Assembly: GCF_031082345.1 (NCBI RefSeq)
Contig: NZ_JAVHLH010000038.1
Span: 1-15,813 of the forward strand
Length of the DNA: 15,813 nucleotides
Direction: 5' to 3'
From: Brevundimonas sp.
Lineage (GTDB): Bacteria; Pseudomonadota; Alphaproteobacteria; Caulobacterales; Caulobacteraceae
The notes below the pieces were generated by a model, which was not told the DNA's origin, ran no database searches, and saw only the letters and a program-made list of their open reading frames with translations. Every line of letters starts with the position of its first letter. Positions within the stretch are counted from its first letter, which is position 1. The position numbers and the translations under genes were made by a program. This document shows positions 6,556-13,988 of this stretch, piece after piece.

Positions 6556-8823
6556 ATGCCGGTGGGCGGATTGACGACGAGGGGGCCGCGGAGCCTTCTT
6601 CGCCAGATCCGCGAGGCTATGGCGGGGGCGGCGCCGGCGCAGCAGCGCCTCGACGAGGTCGTGCGCATCATCGCCCAGTCGATGGTGGCCGAGGTCTGTT
6701 CGATCTATCTGCGCCGCGCCTCTGGCGAGCTGGAGCTGTTCGCCACCCAGGGCCTGAAACCCGAGGCCGTGCACAACACCCGTCTGCGGCCCGGCGAGGG
6801 CCTGGTCGGCGAGGTGGCGCGGATGGCCGAGCCGATCAGCCTGTCCGACGCCCCATCGCACCCCAGCTTCGCCTATCGCCCCGAAACGGGCGAGGATCCC
6901 TATCACGCCTTCCTCGGCGCCCCCCTGCTGCGCGGCGGCCGGGCCATCGGGGTGCTGGTCGTCCAGAACCGCTCCGAGCGGCGCTACGACGAGGAAGAGG
7001 TCGAGGACATCCAGACCATCGCCATGGTGCTGGCCGAGACCGTCGCCTCGGGCGAATTGCTGGCGCAGGACGAGCTTCGCGACATCGAGGTGGCGCCGCA
7101 CCGGCCGGAGCGACTGAAGGGGCAGAGGTTCGCCGAGGGTCTGGCCTACGGCCACGTCGTGCTGCACGAGGCCCCGGTGCCGCCGGAGAACCTGCTGGCC
7201 GAGGACCAGCAGGTCGAGGAAATCCGGCTGCGCGAGGCCCTGATCGGGCTCAAGGCGAACATCGATTCCATGCTCGAGGGCGGGCCGGGCAAGCTGCAGG
7301 GCCAGTCGTTCGAGGTGCTGGAAACCTACCGGATGTTCGCCGACGACCGGGGCTGGAACCGGTCGCTGGAAGAGGCGGTGCGAACCGGCCTGACCGCCGA
7401 GGCCGCCGTCGACCGGGTCCGGAACGAACACCGCGCCCGCTTCGCCACCGCGCGCGACCCCTATATCCGCGAGCGGCTGCACGATTTCGAGGACCTGGCC
7501 AACCGGCTGTTGCGGGTGCTGGCCGGGGACCGGCCGGGCGAACGCGACCTGCCCGACGACGCCATCCTGGTGGCCCGCAACCTGGGGCCGGCCGACCTGC
7601 TGGAGTATCCGCGGCACAAGATCCGGGGGCTGCTGCTCGAGGAGGGATCGGCCGCCAGCCATGCCTCCATCGTCGCCCGGGCGCTGCAGATTCCCTGCGT
7701 CGGCCGCCTGATGGGATTGCGCGACCGACTCTCGGAGGGCGATCTGGTCATCGTCGACGGCGAGAGCGGCGAGACCTATCTGCGTCCGCGGCCCGACATG
7801 CTGTCCGCCGTCCAGTCGCGCATGCTGGTCCGCAGCGAGCGCCAGGCCGAATTCGCCAAGTTGCGCGACGTCGCCGCCGTCACCCTCGACGGGACCCGGA
7901 TCACCGTGCTCGCCAACGCCGGCCTGGCCGTCGATCTGGAGAATCTCGACGCGACCGGGGCCGAAGGGATCGGGCTGTTTCGCACCGAATTCCCGTTCAT
8001 GGTGTCAGAGGAACTGCCGCGGCTCGACAGCCAGACCGCCCTGTACAAGCTGGTGCTGGATACGGCGGGCGCCCGGCCCGTCACCTTCCGGACCCTCGAC
8101 ATCGGCGGCGACAAGGTCCTGCCCTACCTTGAGACCGAGCGGGAGGAGAATCCGGCCATGGGGCGACGGGCGATCCGCCTCGGCCTCGACCGACCCGGCC
8201 TGCTGCGGCTCCAGCTGAGGGCGCTGCTGACCGCCGCCGCCGGGCGCGAGCTGCGGGTGATGTTCCCGATGATCGCCACGGTCGACGAGTTCCGCGCCGC
8301 CCGCGAGCTGGTCGATGTCGAATGCGCCTGGGCCCGGCGGCGTGGGCGGGCGCTTCCAGCCCTGCTGCGGGTCGGGGCCATGATCGAGTGCCCGTCGCTG
8401 CTGTGGCACCTCGACGCCCTGCTGCCGCTGACCGACTTCGTCTCGGTCGGCACCAATGACCTGTTCCAGTACATGTTCGCCGCGGACCGGACCAATCCGC
8501 TGGTGTCCGACCGCTACGATCCGCTGTCGCCGCCCCTGCTCAGGGCCTTGGCCGAGATCCAGAAAAAGTGCGCCGACACCGGGACTCCGGTCTCGGTGTG
8601 CGGCGAGCTGGCGGGGCGGCCGCTGGAGGCCTTCGCCTTGCTGACGCTGGGCTACACCCGTTTGTCGGCCCCCGCCGGCGGGGTCGGCCCGGTCAAGCGG
8701 ATGATCCTGTCGGCCGATCTGCCGGCGGCCCGGCGCGGCATGGCCAATCTGCTCGGTTCGTCGTCAGGCTCGATCCGGGGCGAACTGGAATCGCTGGCCC
8801 GGAAATTGAACATCACGATCTGA
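6556..8823 (+). CDS. ptsP: Phosphoenolpyruvate-protein phosphotransferase, nitrogen PTS enzyme I (EI-Ntr)
   Basis: A 755-residue protein. GAF domain about 30-165 (SMVAEVCSIYLRR, LRPGEGLVGEVA, FLGAPLLRGGRAIGVLVVQN). The HPr-binding helical domain is about 185-330. The swivelling phosphohistidine domain has the active-site histidine H369 in GSAASHASIVARALQIPCVG. The PEP-binding TIM barrel shows GIGLFRTEFPFM (471-482), FRTLDIGGDKVLPYL (511-525), ECPSLL, VGTNDLFQYMFAADR (631-645) and the catalytic cysteine C682 in VSVCGELAG. It takes phosphate from PEP and passes it to NPr. In Caulobacter and Sinorhizobium the GAF domain responds to glutamine, and in Caulobacter the phosphorelay feeds (p)ppGpp control (published). 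GGAGGAG (6547-6553) precedes the ATG. It is likely co-transcribed with lysC, coupling nitrogen sensing and amino-acid supply. Confidence 0.95.
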   Translation: MPVGGLTTRGPRSLLRQIREAMAGAAPAQQRLDEVVRIIAQSMVAEVCSIYLRRASGELELFATQGLKPEAVHNTRLRPGEGLVGEVARMAEPISLSDAPSHPSFAYRPETGEDPYHAFLGAPLLRGGRAIGVLVVQNRSERRYDEEEVEDIQTIAMVLAETVASGELLAQDELRDIEVAPHRPERLKGQRFAEGLAYGHVVLHEAPVPPENLLAEDQQVEEIRLREALIGLKANIDSMLEGGPGKLQGQSFEVLETYRMFADDRGWNRSLEEAVRTGLTAEAAVDRVRNEHRARFATARDPYIRERLHDFEDLANRLLRVLAGDRPGERDLPDDAILVARNLGPADLLEYPRHKIRGLLLEEGSAASHASIVARALQIPCVGRLMGLRDRLSEGDLVIVDGESGETYLRPRPDMLSAVQSRMLVRSERQAEFAKLRDVAAVTLDGTRITVLANAGLAVDLENLDATGAEGIGLFRTEFPFMVSEELPRLDSQTALYKLVLDTAGARPVTFRTLDIGGDKVLPYLETEREENPAMGRRAIRLGLDRPGLLRLQLRALLTAAAGRELRVMFPMIATVDEFRAARELVDVECAWARRRGRALPALLRVGAMIECPSLLWHLDALLPLTDFVSVGTNDLFQYMFAADRTNPLVSDRYDPLSPPLLRALAEIQKKCADTGTPVSVCGELAGRPLEAFALLTLGYTRLSAPAGGVGPVKRMILSADLPAARRGMANLLGSSSGSIRGELESLARKLNITI

Positions 8824-8829
8824 AACGTT

Positions 8830-8846
8830 CCGGCCAAACGCGCCGG
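8830..8846 (+). other. Short hairpin downstream of ptsP
   Basis: CCGGC (8830-8834) pairs with GCCGG (8842-8846) around a 7-base loop, starting seven bases after the ptsP stop. No T run follows, so it is at best a weak or Rho-assisted 3' end for the lysC-ptsP transcript. Confidence 0.3.
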
Positions 8847-8884
8847 TACGGCTAACAAATCGTTGATCGGCCAGCTCAAATGAG

Positions 8885-8893
8885 TTATCCACA
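8885..8893 (+). promoter_or_regulatory. Perfect DnaA-box consensus (TTATCCACA) upstream of rodZ
   Basis: TTATCCACA at 8885-8893 matches the strict bacterial DnaA-box consensus TTATNCACA at every position. It lies in the 191-base spacer between ptsP and rodZ, 122 bases before the preferred rodZ start. In Caulobacter, DnaA also acts as a transcription factor at such sites. The match is seen directly; binding is inferred. Confidence 0.5.
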
Positions 8894-8897
8894 AGGC

Positions 8898-8903
8898 TTA
8901 ACC
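8898..8903 (+). promoter_or_regulatory. CtrA-like half-site (TTAACC)
   Basis: TTAACC at 8898-8903, four bases after the DnaA box, matches the core of CtrA half-sites known in Caulobacter. There is no second TTAA at the spacing of a full TTAA-N7-TTAA site. A six-base match is weak alone; its interest is the adjacency to the DnaA box. Confidence 0.2.
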
Positions 8904-9014
8904 GGGCGGTCTGCGGGGGCGGACCCGATCTGTCATCCCGATATGGTACAGGCCCCTGGTTCGAGTAGGGCGCGTGAGGATTGCTTGCGTGCGCCGAGTG
9001 TGGGGTCAGGCCTG

Positions 9015-10118
9015 ATGGCGCTGGATACGGGGAATAACCCCGAAGAGTTTCGGGACCATCCCGACTGGAAGGATGTCGTTCCTTCCGTCACGGACGCGCC
9101 GACTCTGGGCGACGGCCTGCGCATCGCCAGAACCCATTCCGGCCGCTCGCTGGCCGAGCTTTCCAGCATCACCCGGGTGCCGGCGCGCTATCTGACGGCG
9201 CTGGAACAGAACGATTTCTCGGTCCTGCCCAACCGCGTCTTCTCGATCGGCTACGTCCGCGCCTACGCCGGCGCGCTGGGCCTCGACGAACAGCTGGCGG
9301 TCGAGCGGTTCAAACGCGAGGCCCCGGACCCCTCGGTGCCGCTGCAGCCGCCGGTCGGCGTCGCCTTCGAAGAGGTCAAACGCTATTCGCCCCGCCTGAT
9401 CGCGGCCGGTCTGGCGCTGGTCCTGGCGGTGGTCGGCTGGAACGTCTTCCAGCGCGTCAGCCTGATGCGCGCGCCGGAGCCGTCCGACATCGCCGCCGTT
9501 CCCGAAAGCTGGACGCTCGGCGCCGTGCCGGGACAGGAGCAGTTCATGCGCCTGACCGCGCCGCGCCCGGCCCCGCCGGACCAGACGGTGCCGGCGCTCT
9601 ATATCACCCCGGGGCTCGAGGCCGAGCTGACGGGCATCGATCCCGCCTCGCCCGAGGGTCTGGCCGCGGCCGCCGCCGGCGCGCCCCCGGTGCAGAAGGC
9701 GTTCAACCCGCGCGGCGCCATCTACGGCGCCTCGGCCAACGCCTCGCAGGTGGTGTTGCAGGCCCGCAAGTCGGCCTATCTGATCGTGCGCATGGCGGAC
9801 GGACGCGTGCTGTTCGCGCGCCAGCTGGTGGCCGGCGACGCCTGGCGGGCGCCGGTCGGGGTCGCGGCCACGGTCGAGGTGCAGGATGTGTCGGCGTTCG
9901 ACGTCTATCTGAACGGCGAACACGGCGGGGCCCTCGGGGCGGCCCAGACCTCGCTGAACCAGCTGAATGCCCGGGCCCAGTCGCTGGCCCGTCAGGCCGC
10001 CGCCGAGATCACCGCGCGCACCGAGGCCGCCCGCACGGCCGCCGTCCAGGCCCGGGCCCAGGCCCAGCTGCAGGCGTCGTCCGTGCAGAATGCGGTCTCC
10101 AACGCCGCCGGAGGCTGA
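9015..10118 (+). CDS. rodZ: RodZ-like cytoskeletal/morphogenesis protein (HTH_25, TM, DUF4115)
   Basis: A 367-residue bitopic membrane protein. Cytoplasmic helix-turn-helix about 28-95: [57 protein letters not shown]. One membrane segment about 127-147 ([18 protein letters not shown]). Periplasmic DUF4115-type beta domain about 240-305 ([19 protein letters not shown], then [12 protein letters not shown]). The last 50 residues are alanine/glutamine-rich and probably helical. RodZ links MreB filaments to the elongation machinery and cell shape. rodZ directly before ispG is the same order as in E. coli, which supports the name. ATG 9015 is chosen since conserved sequence starts near residue 28 from it. 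The frame is open back to ATGs at 8943 and 8880, but the intervening residues look non-coding. Confidence 0.85.
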   Translation: MALDTGNNPEEFRDHPDWKDVVPSVTDAPTLGDGLRIARTHSGRSLAELSSITRVPARYLTALEQNDFSVLPNRVFSIGYVRAYAGALGLDEQLAVERFKREAPDPSVPLQPPVGVAFEEVKRYSPRLIAAGLALVLAVVGWNVFQRVSLMRAPEPSDIAAVPESWTLGAVPGQEQFMRLTAPRPAPPDQTVPALYITPGLEAELTGIDPASPEGLAAAAAGAPPVQKAFNPRGAIYGASANASQVVLQARKSAYLIVRMADGRVLFARQLVAGDAWRAPVGVAATVEVQDVSAFDVYLNGEHGGALGAAQTSLNQLNARAQSLARQAAAEITARTEAARTAAVQARAQAQLQASSVQNAVSNAAGG

Positions 10119-10174
10119 TCCGTCGGGCTCTTGTCGTGGCCATGCCGCAATCCCGAGCCTATGTTGCCGTCGAC

Positions 10175-11314
10175 ATGAGCCTTGATCACACACACGTCCG
10201 CCCGTGGCGCCATATCGAGCGCCGCCAGAGCCGCCAGATCATGGTCGGCGCCGTCCCCGTGGGCGGCGGCGCGCCGATCACCGTCCAGTCGATGACCAAT
10301 ACGCCGACCTCGGACGCGGCCGCGACGATCGACCAGATCCGCCGGCTGGAAGAGGCCGGCGCCGACATCGTCCGGGTCTCCTGCCCCGACGAGGACTCGA
10401 CCGCCGCCTTCCGGCAGATCGCGCGCGAGTCACGGGTCCCGCTCGTGGCCGACATCCATTTCCACTACAAGCGCGGCATCGAGGCCGCCCAGGCGGGAGC
10501 CGCCTGCCTGCGGATCAACCCCGGCAACATCGGCTCGCCCGACCGGGTGCGCGAGGTCATCCAGGCGGCCAAGGATCACGGCTGCTCGATGCGGATCGGC
10601 GTCAACGCCGGCTCGCTGGAGCGCGACCTGCTCGAAAAGTACGGCGAGCCCTGCCCGGAGGCCATGGTCGAGAGCGCGCTGAGCCACGCCCGCATCCTGC
10701 AGGACCACGACTTCCACGAATTCAAGATTTCGGTGAAGGCGTCCGATCCCTTCCTGACCGTCGCCGCCTACCAGCAGCTGGCCGAGGCCATCGACTGCCC
10801 GCTGCACCTCGGCGTCACCGAGGCAGGGCCGCTGCGGACCGGCACCATCAAGTCCGCGATCGGCATGGGGTCGATGCTGTGGGCCGGCATCGGCGACACC
10901 ATCCGCGTCAGCCTCGCCGCCGACCCGGTGGAAGAGATCAAGGTCGGCTTCGACATCCTCAAGTCGCTGGGTCTGCGCCACCGCGGCGTCAACATCATCG
11001 CCTGCCCCTCGTGCGCGCGGCAGGGCTTCAACGTCATCGAGACGGTCGGCCTGCTGGAAGAGAAGCTGGCCCATGTGACCACGCCGATGTCGCTGTCGAT
11101 CATCGGCTGCGTTGTCAACGGCCCGGGGGAGGCGCTCTACACCGACGTCGGCTTCACCGGCGGCGGCAAGGGCTCGGGCATGGTCTATCTGAACGGCAAG
11201 ATGGCCCACAAGCTGGCCAACGAAGGCATGATCGACCACATCGTCGAACTGGTGGAAGCCAAGGCCGCCGAGCTCGATGGCGCGCGCATCGTCGCCCCGG
11301 AAGCCGCCGAATGA
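10175..11314 (+). CDS. ispG: 4-hydroxy-3-methylbut-2-enyl-diphosphate synthase (flavodoxin/ferredoxin)
   Basis: The seventh enzyme of the MEP isoprenoid pathway, converting methylerythritol cyclodiphosphate to HMBPP using a [4Fe-4S] cluster. Counted from ATG 10175 it has 379 residues. [21 protein letters not shown] at 20-40, RVSCPDEDS at 67-75, [10 protein letters not shown] at 92-101 and RINPGNIG at 113-120 build the TIM barrel. C277 and C280 ([11 protein letters not shown]), C312 ([12 protein letters not shown]) and E319 are the cluster ligands and are all present. This is the compact bacterial form without the insert found in plants. The start is uncertain: ATG 10142 and GTG 10136 are in frame upstream, none has a strong Shine-Dalgarno, and 10175 gives the most family-like N-terminus ([17 protein letters not shown]). 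It follows rodZ and overlaps the next start by ATGA. Confidence 0.95.
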   Translation: MSLDHTHVRPWRHIERRQSRQIMVGAVPVGGGAPITVQSMTNTPTSDAAATIDQIRRLEEAGADIVRVSCPDEDSTAAFRQIARESRVPLVADIHFHYKRGIEAAQAGAACLRINPGNIGSPDRVREVIQAAKDHGCSMRIGVNAGSLERDLLEKYGEPCPEAMVESALSHARILQDHDFHEFKISVKASDPFLTVAAYQQLAEAIDCPLHLGVTEAGPLRTGTIKSAIGMGSMLWAGIGDTIRVSLAADPVEEIKVGFDILKSLGLRHRGVNIIACPSCARQGFNVIETVGLLEEKLAHVTTPMSLSIIGCVVNGPGEALYTDVGFTGGGKGSGMVYLNGKMAHKLANEGMIDHIVELVEAKAAELDGARIVAPEAAE

Positions 11315-11913
11315 CGATGAAACTCTACATCACCGCCCCGTCTCCCTACGCCCGCAAATGCCGGATCGTGGCGCGCGAGAAGGGACTGGCCGACCGCATC
11401 GAGGAGATCGCGGTCGATCCCTACGCCAACGCCCCCGAACTGCTGGCCTCCAATCCGCTGGTGCAGGTCCCGACCCTGATCGCCGGGGACGGCCTGCCGC
11501 TCAACGACAGCCCGGTGATCTGCGAATATCTGGATGAGCTCGGCCAAGGCCCGCGCCTGTTGCCCGAGGGCGGTCCGGAGCGGCTGCGGGTGCGGCGGCT
11601 GGAGACCCTGGGCGCCGGGGCGCTGGAGATGGGCGTCAAGCTGGTGTTGGAGAAGCGCCGGCCGGAGCACGAGCGCTCGCCGTCGTGGATCGAACGCTGG
11701 ACCGGCAACATGGGCCGCGCCCTCGATGCGCTGGAGGCGGCGGCGCCCGACGCGTCCCGGCTCGACATGGGGGTGATCACGGCGGGGGTGGCCGTGACCT
11801 GGATCGCCTTCCGTCACCCGGACTACGACTGGAAGACCGGTCGTCCGGGGTTGGTCGCCCTGCAGGCGGCGCTGGAGGCGCGCCCGAGCTTCCGCGAGAC
11901 GACGCCCGCCTAG
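11311..11913 (+). CDS. Glutathione S-transferase family protein (YibF-like)
   Basis: A 200-residue protein. The thioredoxin-fold N-domain (1-80) begins [20 protein letters not shown] and contains [30 protein letters not shown], which carries the cis-Pro (VPTL) and the glutathione-contacting D-S-P-V-I motif. The all-helical C-domain fills the rest ([34 protein letters not shown]). S-P-Y-A-R-K-C-R near the N-terminus places a serine at the usual catalytic position, as in YibF-type enzymes. The substrate is unknown. ATG 11311 overlaps the ispG stop (ATGA), so it is coupled to ispG; an ATG two codons later is also possible. Its TAG stop overlaps the stop of the convergent permease gene (CTAG, 11910-11913). 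The long frame from 10204 is an overlap over ispG and is not used. Confidence 0.9.
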   Translation: MTMKLYITAPSPYARKCRIVAREKGLADRIEEIAVDPYANAPELLASNPLVQVPTLIAGDGLPLNDSPVICEYLDELGQGPRLLPEGGPERLRVRRLETLGAGALEMGVKLVLEKRRPEHERSPSWIERWTGNMGRALDALEAAAPDASRLDMGVITAGVAVTWIAFRHPDYDWKTGRPGLVALQAALEARPSFRETTPA

Positions 11914-12686
11914 GGGACGAGTCCGGCGAGCTGCAGCGCCTGATAGCCCGCCAGCAGGATGATCAGGCCGCCGACCCCGTAGGTCAGGATCCTGGCCGGC
12001 ACCCGCTTGGTGATCCAGCCCGCGAACGGCGCGGCGATAAGGCCGCCGACGATCAGCCCGCCGATGGCCCAGGCGTGATGCTCCAGCGCGCCGCCGTCCC
12101 AGCGTCCGGTCAGAAGCGCGACGAGGAAGGCGCCGGAAATGGCGCTGGTGACCAGCAGTTCGGCGGAGTTGACCGTTCCGATGGCCCGGCGCGGTTCGGC
12201 CCCGGCGCCGACGAGGGTCGAGGTCACGGTCGGACCCCAGCCGCCGCCGCCGATGGCGTCGAGGAAGCCGCCGACCACGCCCAGCGGACCGCTCAGGCGG
12301 GGCGGAAACACCCGATGCCTGACGTCGTGGCCCGCCCGCCACAGCACCCAGGCGCCGATCAGCAGCAGATAGGCGAGGATGAACGGCTTGATCGTCTCGC
12401 CCGGCACGCCGGTCAGCACATAGGCCCCGATCACCCCGCCGATCACACCGCCGGCCGCCAGCGGCCAGAACAGCGACCAGAGAATGTTCCGGTGCAGGAA
12501 GTGGGACACCGCCGAGGCCCCGCCGGTGAAGATCTTGGCGACATGGACGCTGGCCGAGGCCGTGGCGGGCGGCACGCCGAACGCCAGCAGGACGGTGTTG
12601 GCGATGACGCCGTAGGCCATGCCCAACGCCCCGTCGACAATCTGGGCCAGCAGGCCGACCGCCAGGAACAGGAGGAAGGTGTCCAT
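11910..12686 (-). CDS. TSUP family (sulfite exporter TauE/SafE-like) membrane permease
   Basis: A 258-residue protein with about eight hydrophobic segments and almost no long soluble part. It has two similar halves, the typical TSUP architecture: an N-half starting [23 protein letters not shown], and a C-half starting [21 protein letters not shown]. The repeat motifs '[16 protein letters not shown]' and '[13 protein letters not shown]' mark the family. Relatives transport sulfite, sulfoacetate and other small organosulfur or anionic compounds in the inner membrane; the substrate here cannot be told. ATG 12686 is chosen because AAGGAGG stands just before it and the first membrane helix starts directly after. 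The frame extends upstream, but those residues include the ribosome-binding site. The gene stands alone on the minus strand between GST and prfA. Confidence 0.9.
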   Translation of the reverse strand: MDTFLLFLAVGLLAQIVDGALGMAYGVIANTVLLAFGVPPATASASVHVAKIFTGGASAVSHFLHRNILWSLFWPLAAGGVIGGVIGAYVLTGVPGETIKPFILAYLLLIGAWVLWRAGHDVRHRVFPPRLSGPLGVVGGFLDAIGGGGWGPTVTSTLVGAGAEPRRAIGTVNSAELLVTSAISGAFLVALLTGRWDGGALEHHAWAIGGLIVGGLIAAPFAGWITKRVPARILTYGVGGLIILLAGYQALQLAGLVP

Positions 12687-12763
12687 ACGCCTCCTTCGCA
12701 TCGGCGAAGCTTGCTGTCTCGATGGAAAGGCCGGGGGGCGGCATTTGGTTGCCCCGCGGTCCA

Positions 12764-12793
12764 TCGACAGATCGCGGGCGGTCGGGCTAAGGC
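12764..12793 (+). promoter_or_regulatory. Weak candidate prfA promoter
   Basis: TCGACAG (12764-12770) resembles TTGACGS, and GCTAAGGC (12786-12793) shares GCTA and the final C with GCTANAWC. The spacing is 15 bases, one over the usual range. It lies 31 bases before the prfA start, in the 138-base divergent spacer between the permease and prfA. No better candidate was seen. Confidence 0.22.
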
Positions 12794-12824
12794 TCCCCTC
12801 CCATCAACCGAGGACTTCCATCCC

Positions 12825-13892
12825 TTGCGACTGCCCCAGGCCCGGCTCGATCAGGTGCTCGACCGCTTCCACCAGGTGGAGGCGCGCATGGGCGCGGCCA
12901 GCGACGGCCAGGAGATCGTGCGCCTGTCCAAGGAGCACGCCGAGATGAAGCCCGTCGCCGACGCCGTCATGGCGCTGGCCAGGACCCGGGCCGAGATGGC
13001 CGATCTGGAGGCCATGGCCGCCGATCCGGAGATGGCCGAGATGGCGGCGGAGGAGCTTCAGGTCCTGCGCGAGACCCTGCCCGACATGGAGCGCGACGTG
13101 GCCCTGCTGCTGGCCCCGCGCGACGCCGACGAGAACGCCTCGGCCGTTCTGGAGGTCCGCGCCGGCACCGGCGGCGACGAGGCCGCCCTGTTCGCCGGCG
13201 ACCTGTTCCGCATGTATTCCCGCTACGCCCAAGGCCGCGGCTGGCGCGTCGAGATCGACAGCGCCACCGAGGGCGAGGCCGGCGGTTACAAGGAGATCAT
13301 CGCCACCGTCAGCGGCGACGGCGTGTTCGGGCGGCTGAAGTTCGAAAGCGGCGTGCACCGGGTCCAGCGTGTGCCGACGACCGAGGCCGGCGGCCGCATC
13401 CACACCTCGGCCGCGACGGTCGCCGTCCTGCCCGAGGTCGAGGATGTCGAAATCGAGATCCACGACAAGGACATCCGCATCGACACCTTCCGCGCCTCCG
13501 GCTCGGGCGGCCAGCACGTCAACAAGACCGACTCCGCCGTGCGCATCACCCACATGCCCTCGGGCATCGTGGTGACCTCTTCGGAGAAGAGCCAGCACGT
13601 CAACCGCGACAAGGCGATGAAGAACCTGCGGGTCCGGCTCTACGACATGCAGCGGCAGGAGAAGGACCTGGCGCGCTCCAGCGCCCGCAAGTCGCAGGTC
13701 GGCTCCGGCGACCGCTCCGAGCGCATCCGCACCTATAACTTCCCCCAGGGCCGGGTCACCGACCACCGCATCGGCCTCACCCTGCACAGCCTGCCGCAGA
13801 TCCTCGAGGGCGACCTCGACCCGATGCTCAACGCCCTGATCGCCGAGGACCAGGCCGCGCGGCTGGCGGATCTGGAAGCCGAACTGGGCTGA
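12825..13892 (+). CDS. prfA: Peptide chain release factor 1
   Basis: A 355-residue release factor that reads UAA and UAG and triggers peptide release in the ribosome. It is RF1 rather than RF2: the tripeptide anticodon is P-T-T (184-186 in [18 protein letters not shown]), the form of the RF1 PxT motif. The catalytic GGQ is at 228-230 ([19 protein letters not shown]). Domain 1 is the acidic, methionine- and alanine-rich N-terminal helix bundle. The start is TTG 12825: no ATG or GTG lies upstream within the conserved region, the length from here is the family standard, and GAGG (12810-12813) lies 11 bases before. ATG 12888 would remove domain-1 residues. The frame's long extension back to 11685 covers the permease in antisense and is not real. 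prmC, the GGQ methyltransferase gene often found next, does not follow. Confidence 0.95.
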   Translation: MRLPQARLDQVLDRFHQVEARMGAASDGQEIVRLSKEHAEMKPVADAVMALARTRAEMADLEAMAADPEMAEMAAEELQVLRETLPDMERDVALLLAPRDADENASAVLEVRAGTGGDEAALFAGDLFRMYSRYAQGRGWRVEIDSATEGEAGGYKEIIATVSGDGVFGRLKFESGVHRVQRVPTTEAGGRIHTSAATVAVLPEVEDVEIEIHDKDIRIDTFRASGSGGQHVNKTDSAVRITHMPSGIVVTSSEKSQHVNRDKAMKNLRVRLYDMQRQEKDLARSSARKSQVGSGDRSERIRTYNFPQGRVTDHRIGLTLHSLPQILEGDLDPMLNALIAEDQAARLADLEAELG

Positions 13893-13912
13893 GGTCCGCC
13901 CGGGTCGGCCGC

Positions 13913-13929
13913 AAACCTTGCCAAGGTTT
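13913..13929. promoter_or_regulatory. Near-perfect 17-bp palindrome (possible operator or hairpin)
   Basis: AAACCTTG (13913-13920), a single central C, then CAAGGTTT (13922-13929): eight perfectly complementary pairs. It lies 21 bases after the prfA stop and 60 bases before the serine hydrolase start. As RNA it would fold with a three-base loop but no T run follows, so an operator for a dimeric regulator is as likely as a terminator. Confidence 0.45.
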
Positions 13930-13988
13930 AACTGGCCCGCGCCCTCGCGGCGCCGTCAAGCTTGGGCGTTATCCGCCGGAGCCGCGCC

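Noticed and set aside
6502..7662. Minus-strand frame of 386 codons opposite ptsP
   Set aside because: It mirrors the high-G+C codon pattern of ptsP and holds no motif; ptsP has intact active-site residues.
10204..11310. Plus-strand frame over ispG that continues into the GST gene, suggesting a fusion
   Set aside because: The ispG frame has all catalytic residues, and the overlapping frame gives low-complexity arginine-rich sequence. The GST has its own start at 11311.
12731..12755. GGGGC/GCCCC inverted repeat in the permease-prfA spacer
   Set aside because: A five-base stem with a long loop and no T run is within chance for such G+C-rich sequence.
11685..12824. Extension of the prfA frame upstream over the TSUP gene
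   Set aside because: It is antisense to a clear membrane permease and contains no recognisable domain; RF1 length is correct from 12825.
13505..13610. Repeated CCAGCACGTCAAC segment within prfA
   Set aside because: It encodes the two conserved QHVN segments of RF1 (after GGQ and after EKS), so it reflects the protein rather than a DNA repeat.
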